Source: Pseudomonadota bacterium
GTDB lineage: Bacteria > Pseudomonadota > Gammaproteobacteria > Steroidobacterales > Steroidobacteraceae
Assembly (NCBI GenBank): GCA_003242275.1
Contig: QGUX01000184.1
Location: forward strand, 1-7,325
DNA length: 7,325 bases
Direction of reading: 5' to 3'
This document shows, piece after piece, positions 1 to 5,635 of the stretch; the first letter of the stretch is position 1; each line of letters begins with the position of its first letter. The notes beneath the pieces are model-generated. The model did no database searches and was not told where the DNA came from. It saw nothing but the letters and a program-made list of their open reading frames with translations. The translations under genes and the position numbers were made by a program.

Positions 1-612
1 GTCGGGGGCGGGCCGGGTGGGCAGCACTTCCACGTCGGCGGCGCCCAGCGCCTTCAACTGCGGCACCTGTTCCGTGCGACGCGAGAACGCCACCACTTCG
101 TAGCCGCGGCTGGCCAGCATGTCGATGGCCAGCATGCCCACTCCGCCACTGGCGCCGGTGACGGCGACCGGTCCCTGCCCGGGGGCGAGGCCGTTGTGCT
201 CGAGCTGCGTGATGGCCAGCGCCGCGGCGAAGCCGGCGGTGCCCACGATCATCGCCTCGCGCATGCCCAGCCCCGGCGGCAGCGGCACCACCGCATCGGC
301 CGGAACGCGCGCGATTTCCGCATAGCCCCCGTCGCGGGTTTCCGACAGGCCGCAGCCGGTGACCAGCACCTGCTCACCCGGCTTGACCTCGGGCGCCGAA
401 GACTCGATCACCACGCCGGCGAGATCCACGCCGCCCACCAGCGGGAAGCGCCGGAGGATGCGGCCGCGGCCGGTGCCGGCCAGCGCATCCTTGTAGTTGA
501 TGTCCGACCAGTGGACCCGGATGGTGACTTCGCCCGGCGACAGGTCGGCCGGCGTCAGCGCCTCGATGCCGGCGCGGTCGGCGTGGATGCGGAATGCCCT
601 GAATCGCTGCAT
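1..612 (-). CDS. acuI: AcuI/YhdH-type NADPH quinone oxidoreductase (acrylyl-CoA reductase family), 3' end off left edge
   Basis: The first 204 residues of a medium-chain dehydrogenase/reductase are present; the family is usually about 325 residues, so roughly 120 C-terminal residues lie beyond the left edge. Residues 35-43 (WSDINYKDA) and 59-67 (VGGVDLAGV) match the GroES-like domain of E. coli YhdH. Residues 120-133 (AMIVGTAGFAAALA) and the dinucleotide-binding loop VTGASGGVGM (151-160), followed by LGAADV, mark the Rossmann domain. No zinc-binding cysteine cluster is seen, as expected for this branch. Members reduce acrylyl-CoA or quinones with NADPH in the cytosol; the substrate here cannot be told. 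The start at 612 gives MQRFRAFRI, the normal family N-terminus. No Shine-Dalgarno precedes it, and the divergent peptidase starts only 24 bp away. The family is clear; acrylyl-CoA activity is inference. Confidence 0.9.
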   Translation of the reverse strand, partial: MQRFRAFRIHADRAGIEALTPADLSPGEVTIRVHWSDINYKDALAGTGRGRILRRFPLVGGVDLAGVVIESSAPEVKPGEQVLVTGCGLSETRDGGYAEIARVPADAVVPLPPGLGMREAMIVGTAGFAAALAITQLEHNGLAPGQGPVAVTGASGGVGMLAIDMLASRGYEVVAFSRRTEQVPQLKALGAADVEVLPTRPAPD

Positions 613-636
613 GCGCCCAGTTTAAGATCGAAGGCC
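613..636. promoter_or_regulatory. 24-bp divergent spacer with overlapping -10-like elements
   Basis: This is all that separates the start codons of the oxidoreductase (minus) and the S9 peptidase (plus). Its only AT-rich patch, TTTAAG at 621-626, resembles a -10 element on the plus strand. On the minus strand the same patch gives TAAACT (623 to 618) followed by six bases and then the ATG, a spacing that would start the transcript at or next to the start codon. No good -35 box is visible, and any -35 would lie inside the opposing coding region. This is inference from weak matches. Confidence 0.3.
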
Positions 637-2706
637 ATGAAGCACAGCACCCGGTTTGCATTCCTGTCCGTCATCCTCCTGGCCATGCCGCTGGCGGCCT
701 CGCAGGCCGCGGCACCCGCCCGCATCGAACAGGGCAACCTCATCTTCGACGGCATTCCCGTCGAGGAGGTGATGGCGGAGGCCGAGCTGCCGCTGGTGCT
801 GGAATCGCGCTCGGCCTCCTTCGTCGACTGGCTGGCCGACGGCAGCATGGTGATCGCCACCCGCTTCGGCAACACCACGCAGCTGCATCGGGTGCGCGCG
901 CCGCTGGCCATGCGCGAGCAGTTCACCTTCAAGTCCGAACCGGTCACCGCCGCGGTCGCGCATCCCTATGACGCGAACCGCCTGCTGTTCCTGAAGGACG
1001 AGGGCGGCAACGAGCGCCTGCAGATCTGGCTGCGCGACATGGAAAGCGGCGAGGAGCGCCTGCTCACCGACGGCCGCTCGCGCCATGGCCAGCCGGTGTT
1101 CGCGCGCGACGGCCGCCGCGTCGCCTTCCACGGCAATGCCCGCGACGGCGCCAGCAACGACCTCTACCTCGCCGACATCGATTCCCCGGCCGCGCCGCGC
1201 CTGCTGCTGGCCGGCGGCAGCGATGCCCTGTACGTGCAGGACTGGTCGCTGACCGACCGCCAGGTGGCGGTGATCCGTTACCGCTCCATCACCGACAGCG
1301 AGCTGTTCCTGCTCGACGTGGACACCGGCGAGCAGGTGCGGGTGGAGCCGGCGGTGGCGTTCAACGGCGCCAACGGCAATGGCAACGGCAATGGCCGCCG
1401 CCGCAATGGCGCCGCACCCGCCACGGTGTCGGTGGCGCAGGCACGCTTCGCGCACGACGGGCGCGGGCTGTTCTACATCTCCGACCGGGGCGGGGAATTC
1501 CCCGGCCTGCACTACTACGACGTCTACACGCGCGAGGTGCGCGACCTCACGCCGGGCACCAACTGGGACGTGGAGCGCTTCGATCTCTCGCGCGACGGCC
1601 GCTTCGTCGCGTACACGCGCAACGAGGGCGGCGTCGACCGCCTCGTGCTGCACGATCTCGGGCTCAAGGCCGATGTGCTGCTGCCCGCGCTGCCGCCCAA
1701 TGCGGTGATCTCCAGCCTGCGCTTCGACAAGGACAGCCGCCGCCTCGCCGTCTCGCTCGAGACCGCGGTCTCGCCCGAGGACGTGTACGTCTACGAGCTC
1801 GATACCTCCGCCGGCGCCACCGTGCCGCCCACGGCCACGCTGGTGCGCTGGACGCAGAGCGAGACCGGGCCCCTCGATCCGGCGAAGTTCGCCGCCGCGC
1901 AGCTCGTGCACTTCCCCACCTGGGACCAGGTCGGCAACCGGCCGCGCATGATCCCCGCCTTCGTGTACCGCCCGCAGGGGCCCGGCCCGCATCCGGTGAT
2001 CATCGACATCCACGGTGGCCCGGAATCGCAGCACCGCCCGGGCTGGAGCAGCTTCCGCCAGTACCTCGTCGGCGAGCTGGGATTCGCCGTGGTGGCGCCG
2101 AACGTGCGCGGCTCATCCGGCTACGGGCGCAGCTACCTCTCGCTCGACGACGGCCTGCTGCGCGAGGATGCGGTGCGCGACATCGGCGCGCTGCTGGTAT
2201 GGATCGGCCTGCAGCCCGACCTCGACAGGAACCGCGTGGTGGTCGCCGGCGGCTCCTACGGTGGCTACATGGCGCTGGCCTCGATGGTCCACTACAGCGA
2301 CCGCCTCGCCGGCGGCATCGACACCGTCGGCATCAGCAACTTCGTCACCTTCCTCACCAACACCTCGGATTACCGCCGCGACCTGCGCCGCGCCGAATAC
2401 GGCGACGAGCGCGACCCGCGCATGCGCGCGCACCTGCAGGCGATCTCGCCGCTGACCAACGCGGCCCAGATCAGGAAGCCATTGCTGATCGTGCAGGGCC
2501 TGAACGACCCGCGCGTGCCGGCCAGCGAATCCGAACAGATGATGGCGATGGTGCGGGCCCGCGGCGGGGAGGTGTGGTACCTCGCGGCCAGGGACGAGGG
2601 CCACGGGTTCCGCAAGAAGGCCAACAGCGACGTCTATCGCGCCACCATGGTGGCCTTCCTGAAAAGGCTGGCGGGCATGAACCCCGCCAGCGGAGCGGCG
2701 CGCTGA
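637..2706 (+). CDS. Secreted S9 family (prolyl oligopeptidase-like) serine peptidase
   Basis: This 689-residue protein has a Sec signal peptide: basic MKHSTR, a hydrophobic core and a likely cleavage after ASQA (residue 24). The frame is open upstream to 196, but the signal peptide supports the start at 637. Residues about 40-400 form WD40-like/beta-propeller repeats (SRDGRFVAYTRN type). The C-terminal alpha/beta-hydrolase domain carries HGGPE (459-463), the nucleophile elbow GGSYGG with Ser540, Asp624 in GLNDPRVP and His656 in DEGHGF, so the catalytic triad is complete. Such enzymes cleave short peptides, usually after proline or as dipeptidyl or acylaminoacyl peptidases; the specificity cannot be read here. 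It is probably periplasmic. A short Asn-Gly repeat interrupts the propeller near residues 243-258. The ribosome site is weak (GAAGG at 630-634, only 2 nt from the ATG). Its stop codon abuts that of the convergent cytochrome gene. Confidence 0.95.
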   Translation: MKHSTRFAFLSVILLAMPLAASQAAAPARIEQGNLIFDGIPVEEVMAEAELPLVLESRSASFVDWLADGSMVIATRFGNTTQLHRVRAPLAMREQFTFKSEPVTAAVAHPYDANRLLFLKDEGGNERLQIWLRDMESGEERLLTDGRSRHGQPVFARDGRRVAFHGNARDGASNDLYLADIDSPAAPRLLLAGGSDALYVQDWSLTDRQVAVIRYRSITDSELFLLDVDTGEQVRVEPAVAFNGANGNGNGNGRRRNGAAPATVSVAQARFAHDGRGLFYISDRGGEFPGLHYYDVYTREVRDLTPGTNWDVERFDLSRDGRFVAYTRNEGGVDRLVLHDLGLKADVLLPALPPNAVISSLRFDKDSRRLAVSLETAVSPEDVYVYELDTSAGATVPPTATLVRWTQSETGPLDPAKFAAAQLVHFPTWDQVGNRPRMIPAFVYRPQGPGPHPVIIDIHGGPESQHRPGWSSFRQYLVGELGFAVVAPNVRGSSGYGRSYLSLDDGLLREDAVRDIGALLVWIGLQPDLDRNRVVVAGGSYGGYMALASMVHYSDRLAGGIDTVGISNFVTFLTNTSDYRRDLRRAEYGDERDPRMRAHLQAISPLTNAAQIRKPLLIVQGLNDPRVPASESEQMMAMVRARGGEVWYLAARDEGHGFRKKANSDVYRATMVAFLKRLAGMNPASGAAR
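1372..1395 (+). repeat. Two tandem 12-bp units encoding (Asn-Gly-Asn-Gly)2 in the S9 peptidase
   Basis: The unit AACGGCAATGGC occurs twice in direct succession, giving NGNGNGNG at residues 246-253. It is preceded by NGA and followed by RRRNGAA, so a flexible, basic, low-complexity loop sits between propeller strands (TGEQVRVEPAVAF before, ATVSVAQARFA after). The unit is a multiple of three, so copy-number change would lengthen the loop without a frameshift. Confidence 0.85.
2661..2691 (-). terminator. Intrinsic terminator of the cytochrome c4 gene, inside the S9 peptidase coding sequence
   Basis: Read on the minus strand, a perfect 9-bp stem GCTGGCGGG / CCCGCCAGC (plus-strand arms 2667-2675 and 2683-2691, 7-nt loop) is followed by C and then TTTT (plus-strand AAAA at 2662-2665). 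The stem begins 15 nt after the cytochrome stop codon, the normal place for a Rho-independent terminator. The same bases encode residues of the KRLAGMNPAS tail of the peptidase. On the plus strand the hairpin has no T tract and should not terminate. The T tract is short, so strength is uncertain. Confidence 0.65.
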
Positions 2707-2718
2707 TCAGCGCGCCGC
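2695..2718. other. Perfect 24-bp palindrome centred between two abutting convergent stop codons
   Basis: The twelve bases ending at 2706 (GCGGCGCGCTGA) are followed by their exact reverse complement, so the centre falls between the TGA of the peptidase (2704-2706) and the TCA (TGA on the minus strand) of the cytochrome gene (2707-2709). As RNA it would form the same 10-bp, GC-rich stem with a GATC loop in either direction. As a consequence both proteins end in Ala-Ala-Arg. It may act as a bidirectional terminator or as a 3'-end stabiliser; neither role is proven, and no T tract follows directly. Confidence 0.6.
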
Positions 2719-3360
2719 GACGGCCTTGCCGTCCTTCTCCTTCAGCGGCACGGTGTGCAGCGTCGGCGCCTGCTTCGAGAAGTACTCGGCGATGGCCGGG
2801 ATGTCCTCGGGCTTCAGCATGGTCGCGAACGGCTGCATGATGCCGTTCTTGCGCGTGCCGTTGCGGTAGCTCTCCAGCGCATACGCCAGGTAGTCGGCGT
2901 GCTGGCCGGTCAGCGTCGGATAGGCGGGCACGATGCCCACGCCCACGGTGCCATGGCACTGCTTGCAGGTCTCCACCGCCGCCGGCGGGTTGCCCCTGGG
3001 CTGCGCGTTCTGGTCGGCCTCCACCGGCTGGCCGGCGAGGTACGCGGCCACGTCCTCGATGTCCTGGTCCGACAGCGAGGCGGCATGCGCGTGCATGGTG
3101 CCGTGGCTGCGCTCGCCACTGCGGTAGGCCTTCAGCGCGGTGACGAGGTACTCGGCGTGCTGGCCGCGCAGCTTCGGCACCGAATAAGTGGGATAGACGT
3201 TCTTGTACGTCTCGATGCCATGGCAGCCCAGGCAGGTCCAGCCCAGCGTCTTGCCGCGCGCGGGATCGCCCGCTGCCTCGGCAGGTGCTGCCTGGACCAT
3301 ACCCAACACCGCCAGCGCCATCACCGGCGCCGCAGCCCTCAGAATCGAACGCAGGGACAT
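2707..3360 (-). CDS. Diheme cytochrome c4
   Basis: This 217-residue periplasmic electron carrier passes electrons from the bc1 complex towards terminal oxidases, as known for the family. Residues 1-29 are a Sec signal peptide (basic MSLRSILR, hydrophobic core, cleavage near AEA). Two heme c motifs are seen: CLGCH (43-47) and CKQCH (132-136). The protein is an internal duplication: GQHAEYL..AL..YR and GQHADYL..AL.SYR recur, and MHAHAASLSDQD aligns with MQPFATMLKPED, so Met89 and Met175 are the likely sixth heme ligands. The frame is open 13 codons further upstream, but the start at 3360 has a good Shine-Dalgarno 8 nt away and begins the signal peptide directly. It is convergent with the S9 peptidase without a gap and divergent from dtd. 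The C-terminal KEKDGKAVAAR tail is partly shaped by the palindrome at the junction. Confidence 0.95.
   Translation of the reverse strand: MSLRSILRAAAPVMALAVLGMVQAAPAEAAGDPARGKTLGWTCLGCHGIETYKNVYPTYSVPKLRGQHAEYLVTALKAYRSGERSHGTMHAHAASLSDQDIEDVAAYLAGQPVEADQNAQPRGNPPAAVETCKQCHGTVGVGIVPAYPTLTGQHADYLAYALESYRNGTRKNGIMQPFATMLKPEDIPAIAEYFSKQAPTLHTVPLKEKDGKAVAAR
2719..2743 (+). terminator. Possible plus-strand terminator after the S9 peptidase: small hairpin and pyrimidine tract
   Basis: Directly after the 24-bp palindrome, GACGGC (2719-2724), loop CTT, GCCGTC (2728-2733) makes a 6-bp stem followed by the pyrimidine run CTTCTCCTTC. With the palindrome it gives two hairpins in a row downstream of the peptidase stop. 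The tract has T's broken by C's, so intrinsic termination would be weak. The bases also encode the C-terminal tail of cytochrome c4, so the arrangement could partly be chance. Confidence 0.35.
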
Positions 3361-3368
3361 GAACACGA

Positions 3369-3375
3369 CCTCTTC
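3369..3375 (-). promoter_or_regulatory. Ribosome binding site that fixes the cytochrome c4 start
   Basis: Minus-strand GAAGAGG lies 8 nt before the ATG at 3360. It supports this start over the in-frame GTG/ATG-type possibilities further upstream (to 3399), which would also place 13 residues in front of a typical signal peptide. Confidence 0.75.
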
Positions 3376-3382
3376 GGAACAC

Positions 3383-3398
3383 TGCGCCCAGGGGCGCA
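3383..3398 (-). other. Stem-loop or operator-like dyad in the cytochrome c4 leader
   Basis: TGCGCCC (3383-3389) and GGGCGCA (3392-3398) form a perfect inverted repeat around two bases. It lies between the proposed -10 (3412-3417) and the Shine-Dalgarno of the cytochrome gene, so it would sit in the 5' leader just after transcription start. As RNA it gives a 6-bp stem with a 4-nt loop. There is no T tract on its downstream side, so it is not a terminator. It could also be a protein-binding site. Confidence 0.45.
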
Positions 3399-3411
3399 AA
3401 AACAGCCGCGA

Positions 3412-3417
3412 ATTCTA
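3412..3417 (-). promoter_or_regulatory. Likely -10 element of the cytochrome c4 promoter
   Basis: Minus-strand TAGAAT matches the sigma70 -10 consensus at five of six bases, in an otherwise very GC-rich region. The best -35 candidate, TGGCAA (3441 to 3436), is weak (three of six, spacer 18). A start near 3405 would give a leader of about 45 nt. The divergent dtd gene must be transcribed from the same 83-bp region or from within the cytochrome gene; I see no clear plus-strand promoter for it. Confidence 0.45.
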
Positions 3418-3443
3418 ACGGTCCGGACGGGAGGATTGCCACG

Positions 3444-3884
3444 ATGATTGCACTGATCCAGCGGGTATCCCGCGCCAGCGTCGCCATCGAGGGGGAGACG
3501 GTGGGGGCGATCGAGCGGGGGATACTGGCCCTGGTGGGCGTGGCCGCGGCGGATACCCCGGAAAACGGCGGCCGGCTGCTGGAGAAGGTGCTGAATTACC
3601 GCATTTTCCCAGACGATGCCGGCAAGATGAACCTCAGTCTGCGCCAGATCGGCGGCGGCCTGCTGCTGGTCCCGCAGTTCACGCTGCTGGCGGATACCGC
3701 CAAGGGCACCCGCCCGGGCTTCTCCCGGGCCGCCCCGCCCGAACGCGCCAGCGCGCTGTTCGCGGACTTGATCCAGCGGGCCGGGGCCGCATATCCCCAG
3801 GTGGCCAGCGGGCGTTTCGGCGCCGACATGCAGGTCGAGTTGGTCAACGACGGGCCGGTCACCTTCTGGCTGGAGGTGGCCTGA
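3444..3884 (+). CDS. dtd: D-aminoacyl-tRNA deacylase
   Basis: This 146-residue protein has the family's normal length. Dtd is a cytosolic homodimer that hydrolyses D-aminoacyl-tRNA (such as D-Tyr-tRNA) and also Gly-tRNA(Ala), recycling the tRNA and protecting translation. The N-terminus MIALIQRVSRASV is typical. The active-site loop reads PQFTLLADT with Gln78 and Thr80 at the expected positions; the more common first residue of this motif is Ser, here Pro77. The cross-subunit Gly-cisPro motif is present at 137-138 in NDGPVTFWLEV, and TRPGFSRAAPPERA follows the usual pattern. GGAGG at 3430-3434, 9 nt before the ATG, is a strong ribosome site. It lies 80 bp upstream of tatA on the same strand, so read-through into tatABC is possible. 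The identification is secure. Confidence 0.97.
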   Translation: MIALIQRVSRASVAIEGETVGAIERGILALVGVAAADTPENGGRLLEKVLNYRIFPDDAGKMNLSLRQIGGGLLLVPQFTLLADTAKGTRPGFSRAAPPERASALFADLIQRAGAAYPQVASGRFGADMQVELVNDGPVTFWLEVA

Positions 3885-3910
3885 AGAACCCTTTCGGGCG
3901 GCCCATGTCT

Positions 3911-3916
3911 TATCAT
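3911..3916 (+). promoter_or_regulatory. Possible -10 element for tatABC
   Basis: TATCAT in the dtd-tatA gap matches the -10 consensus at five of six bases and stands out as AT-rich. It would start transcription near 3923 and give a leader of about 42 nt. No acceptable -35 box is found at 16-18 nt spacing, so the promoter may be weak or activator-dependent, or tatABC may be read mainly from dtd. Confidence 0.35.
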
Positions 3917-3933
3917 TGAGGACTTCACTACAC

Positions 3934-3948
3934 GGCGCCCCCGGCGCC
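3934..3948 (+). other. Hairpin just upstream of the tatA ribosome site
   Basis: GGCGCC, loop CCC, GGCGCC forms a perfect 6-bp all-GC stem. It ends 5 nt before the Shine-Dalgarno GGAG (3954-3957) of tatA. In the transcript it would sit in the short leader, where it could protect the 5' end or affect ribosome access. No T tract follows, so termination is unlikely. Function is inference. Confidence 0.45.
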
Positions 3949-3964
3949 CCAACGGAGCACCACG

Positions 3965-4219
3965 ATGGGTTCAATGAGCATCTGGCACTGGCTGATCGTC
4001 CTGGCCGTGGTCATCCTCGTTTTCGGCACCAAGAAGCTCAGCTCGCTGGGCTCCGACGTGGGCGGGGCGATCCGCAACTTCAAGAAGGCGATGAACGAGG
4101 GCGAGGCCGAAGGCAAGGAGGTCGCCAAGCAGCTCAAGCAGGCTGTGGGTGGCGACGCGGACTTCAACGAGACCAAGTCCGGAGAGAAGGCCGCCAGCAG
4201 CGACGACCGCGTGGCCTGA
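3965..4219 (+). CDS. tatA: Twin-arginine translocase subunit TatA
   Basis: This 84-residue inner-membrane protein oligomerises at the TatBC complex to let folded twin-arginine substrates cross the membrane. The N-terminal membrane helix (residues 6-20, [15 protein letters not shown]) is followed by the FGTKKL hinge (20-25) and the amphipathic helix [17 protein letters not shown] with Phe39, all as in E. coli TatA. The polar residue near the start of the helix is His8, where E. coli has Gln8. The C-terminal tail is charged and disordered. GGAG lies 7 nt before the ATG at 3965; the next ATG (3974) would be too far (16 nt), so the longer start is preferred. It is the first gene of tatABC. Length and hinge mark it as TatA rather than TatB. 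Confidence 0.97.
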   Translation: MGSMSIWHWLIVLAVVILVFGTKKLSSLGSDVGGAIRNFKKAMNEGEAEGKEVAKQLKQAVGGDADFNETKSGEKAASSDDRVA

Positions 4220-4245
4220 AGCGGCCGGCCCTGCGTTCCCTGCAC

Positions 4246-4265
4246 GCGCCCCACGGGTGGGGCGC
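4246..4265 (+). other. Strong hairpin between tatA and tatB
   Basis: GCGCCCCAC (4246-4254) and GTGGGGCGC (4257-4265) are perfect inverted repeats around GG. In RNA this gives at least an 8-bp stem with a CGGG loop. It starts 27 nt after the tatA stop and ends 29 nt before tatB. There is no T tract, so it is more likely a barrier to 3'-exonucleases protecting tatA mRNA, or a partial attenuator, than a full terminator. The functional reading is inference. Confidence 0.55.
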
Positions 4266-4294
4266 TCCCTGAAAGACCCCGCTGACCCAGGACG

Positions 4295-4804
4295 ATGTTC
4301 GGCCTCGATTTCCTCGAGCTGGTGGTGATCTTCATCGTCGCGCTGGTGGTGCTCGGCCCCACGCGGCTGCCCGGCGTCGCCCGCAAGGTGGGCCGCTGGA
4401 TCGGCAAGGCGCGCGCCATGGCGCGCGATTTCCGCCAGCAGCTGGAGAGCGAGGTGACGCTGGCGGAACTGAACCGCATGACCGAGGAGACCACCCGGCG
4501 CGCGCAGCAGCAGGCGCAGGCGGCCGCAACGCCGGCCGCGGGCCCGGAGGCCGGCGCCCCGCAGCAGGACGGCCGGGCGCAGGACAGCGACGGCGCACCG
4601 GCCGGATCGGACCCGGCCGCGCCGCAGTCCGGCGACGACACCTATTCCCACGCCCATGCCTACGGCGAACCACCGCCACCATGGAATCCGGGACCCGATG
4701 ATGCCGCCGGCTCCTCGGCCAGCGCCGCCGATCCGGCCGTGACCGGCGAAGACCGGCACGAACCAGAGCCGGCCGAAGCCGGCAACGACAAGACCAGTAC
4801 ATGA
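4295..4804 (+). CDS. tatB: Twin-arginine translocase subunit TatB
   Basis: This 169-residue inner-membrane subunit works with TatC to form the receptor for twin-arginine signal peptides. The start MFGLDFLELVV has the family's Glu8 in the short membrane helix (residues 5-20), then the GPTRLPGVAR hinge (21-30) and a long amphipathic helix (about 31-72, KVGRWIGKARAMARDF onward). From about residue 75 the tail is low-complexity, rich in Ala, Gly, Pro, Asp and Gln, with a HAHAYGEPPPPW patch near 119-130; such tails vary widely and tolerate truncation in E. coli. The ribosome site is poor (AGGA at 4289-4292, 2 nt from the ATG), which fits the known excess of TatA over TatB. It overlaps tatC by 4 nt (ATGA), implying coupled translation. 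The G-P hinge and the helix length separate it from TatA. Confidence 0.95.
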   Translation: MFGLDFLELVVIFIVALVVLGPTRLPGVARKVGRWIGKARAMARDFRQQLESEVTLAELNRMTEETTRRAQQQAQAAATPAAGPEAGAPQQDGRAQDSDGAPAGSDPAAPQSGDDTYSHAHAYGEPPPPWNPGPDDAAGSSASAADPAVTGEDRHEPEPAEAGNDKTST

Positions 4805-5559
4805 GCGCACGAGTGGACGAAGAAGAGGAGAAGCTTGCCGAGGGCACGCTGATCTCCCATCTCCTCGAGCTGCGCGACCGCATCGTGCGCGCGATGATCG
4901 GCGTGCTGCTGCTGTTCATTCCCGCCGTCATCTGGCGCAACGAGCTGTTCTCGGTGCTGGTCGATCCGCTGCTGCGCGAACTGAAGGAAGGGGGCCAGCC
5001 CATCGCCACCGGCGTGCTCTCGCCGTTCATCGCGCCGATCAAGCTGGCCTTCTTCACCGCGCTGTTCGTGGCCATGCCCTGGGTGCTCTACCAGGCCTGG
5101 GCCTTCGTGGCGCCCGGCCTGTACCGCAAGGAGAAACGCTTCGCGGTGCCGCTGCTGGTGTCCTCGATCGTGCTGTTCTACGTGGGCACGGCGTTCGCGT
5201 ACTTCGTGGTGTTCCCGGCGGCCTTCCATTTCCTGGGCACGATCGCGCCCGAGGAAATCGCGCAGATGCCCGACATCAACGAGTACGTCACCTTCGCGCT
5301 GACCACCTTCTTCGCCTTCGGCGTGGCCTTCGAGATCCCGGTGGTGGTCGTGCTGCTGACGCTGACCGGCCTGGTGTCGGTGGACAAGCTGCGTGTGGCG
5401 CGCGGCTACGTGGTGATCGGCGTGTTCGTCGCCGCCGCGGTGCTGACGCCGCCGGACCCGTTGTCGCAGATCCTGATGGCCATCCCGATGTGGCTGCTTT
5501 ACGAGGGCGGCGTGCTGATGGCGCGGCTGCTCGGACGCGAGAAGAAGGAAGACGCCTGA
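4801..5559 (+). CDS. tatC: Twin-arginine translocase subunit TatC
   Basis: This 252-residue, six-helix inner-membrane protein recognises the twin-arginine motif of signal peptides and nucleates the translocase. Family landmarks are present with a constant offset of 8 from E. coli: HLLELRDRI near the N-terminus (Arg25), LSPFIAPIKLAF, the periplasmic PWVLYQAWAFVAPGLY, Glu111 in YRKEKR (E. coli Glu103), Glu178 in FEIPVVVVLL (Glu170) and Asp219 in LTPPDPLSQ (Asp211). The N-terminal extension MSARVDEEEEKLAEG is acidic. It starts inside the tatB stop (ATGA) without a clear ribosome site, so translation is probably coupled. It ends the operon; no tatD or other Tat gene follows. The identification is secure. 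Confidence 0.97.
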   Translation: MSARVDEEEEKLAEGTLISHLLELRDRIVRAMIGVLLLFIPAVIWRNELFSVLVDPLLRELKEGGQPIATGVLSPFIAPIKLAFFTALFVAMPWVLYQAWAFVAPGLYRKEKRFAVPLLVSSIVLFYVGTAFAYFVVFPAAFHFLGTIAPEEIAQMPDINEYVTFALTTFFAFGVAFEIPVVVVLLTLTGLVSVDKLRVARGYVVIGVFVAAAVLTPPDPLSQILMAIPMWLLYEGGVLMARLLGREKKEDA

Positions 5560-5635
5560 GGCCCTGCGCCGGCGTCGCGCCGCGGCGATGCCGCCTCGAC
5601 GGATGTCCCCTGCCGCCCCGTGGCCGGCGTGCGGC
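5560..5635. other. Convergent spacer between tatC and the SRPBCC gene
   Basis: This 76-bp GC-rich gap between two convergent genes holds small dyads, for example GCGGC-GAT-GCCGC at 5582-5594, but no T tract on either strand. I see no convincing intrinsic terminator and no gene. Rho-dependent termination is likely if transcription ends here. Confidence 0.4.

Noticed and set aside
196..636. Upstream in-frame extension of the S9 peptidase
   Set aside because: These codons overlap the well-supported oxidoreductase on the other strand and would place about 147 residues before a normal signal peptide.
622..2034. 470-codon open frame on the minus strand, antisense to the S9 peptidase
   Set aside because: It is a shadow frame produced by GC-rich codon use. 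Its translation is compositionally odd (rich in Val, Ala, His, Gly, Arg) with no recognisable motif, while the plus strand encodes a complete peptidase with triad and signal peptide.
2471..3487. 338-codon minus-strand frame over the peptidase end, cytochrome c4 and dtd start
   Set aside because: It is out of frame with the cytochrome, shows no heme motifs, and crosses several well-supported genes and a terminator.
3444..3884. Pro77 in place of the common Ser in the Dtd QFT loop as a sign of altered activity
   Set aside because: The key Gln78, Thr80 and Gly137-Pro138 are all present. To my recollection PQFTL variants occur in other proteobacterial Dtd proteins, so this is probably ordinary variation.
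3971..4810. 279-codon minus-strand frame antisense to tatA and tatB
   Set aside because: A shadow of tatA and tatB, which have clear family motifs on the plus strand; the antisense product is low-complexity and unrecognisable.
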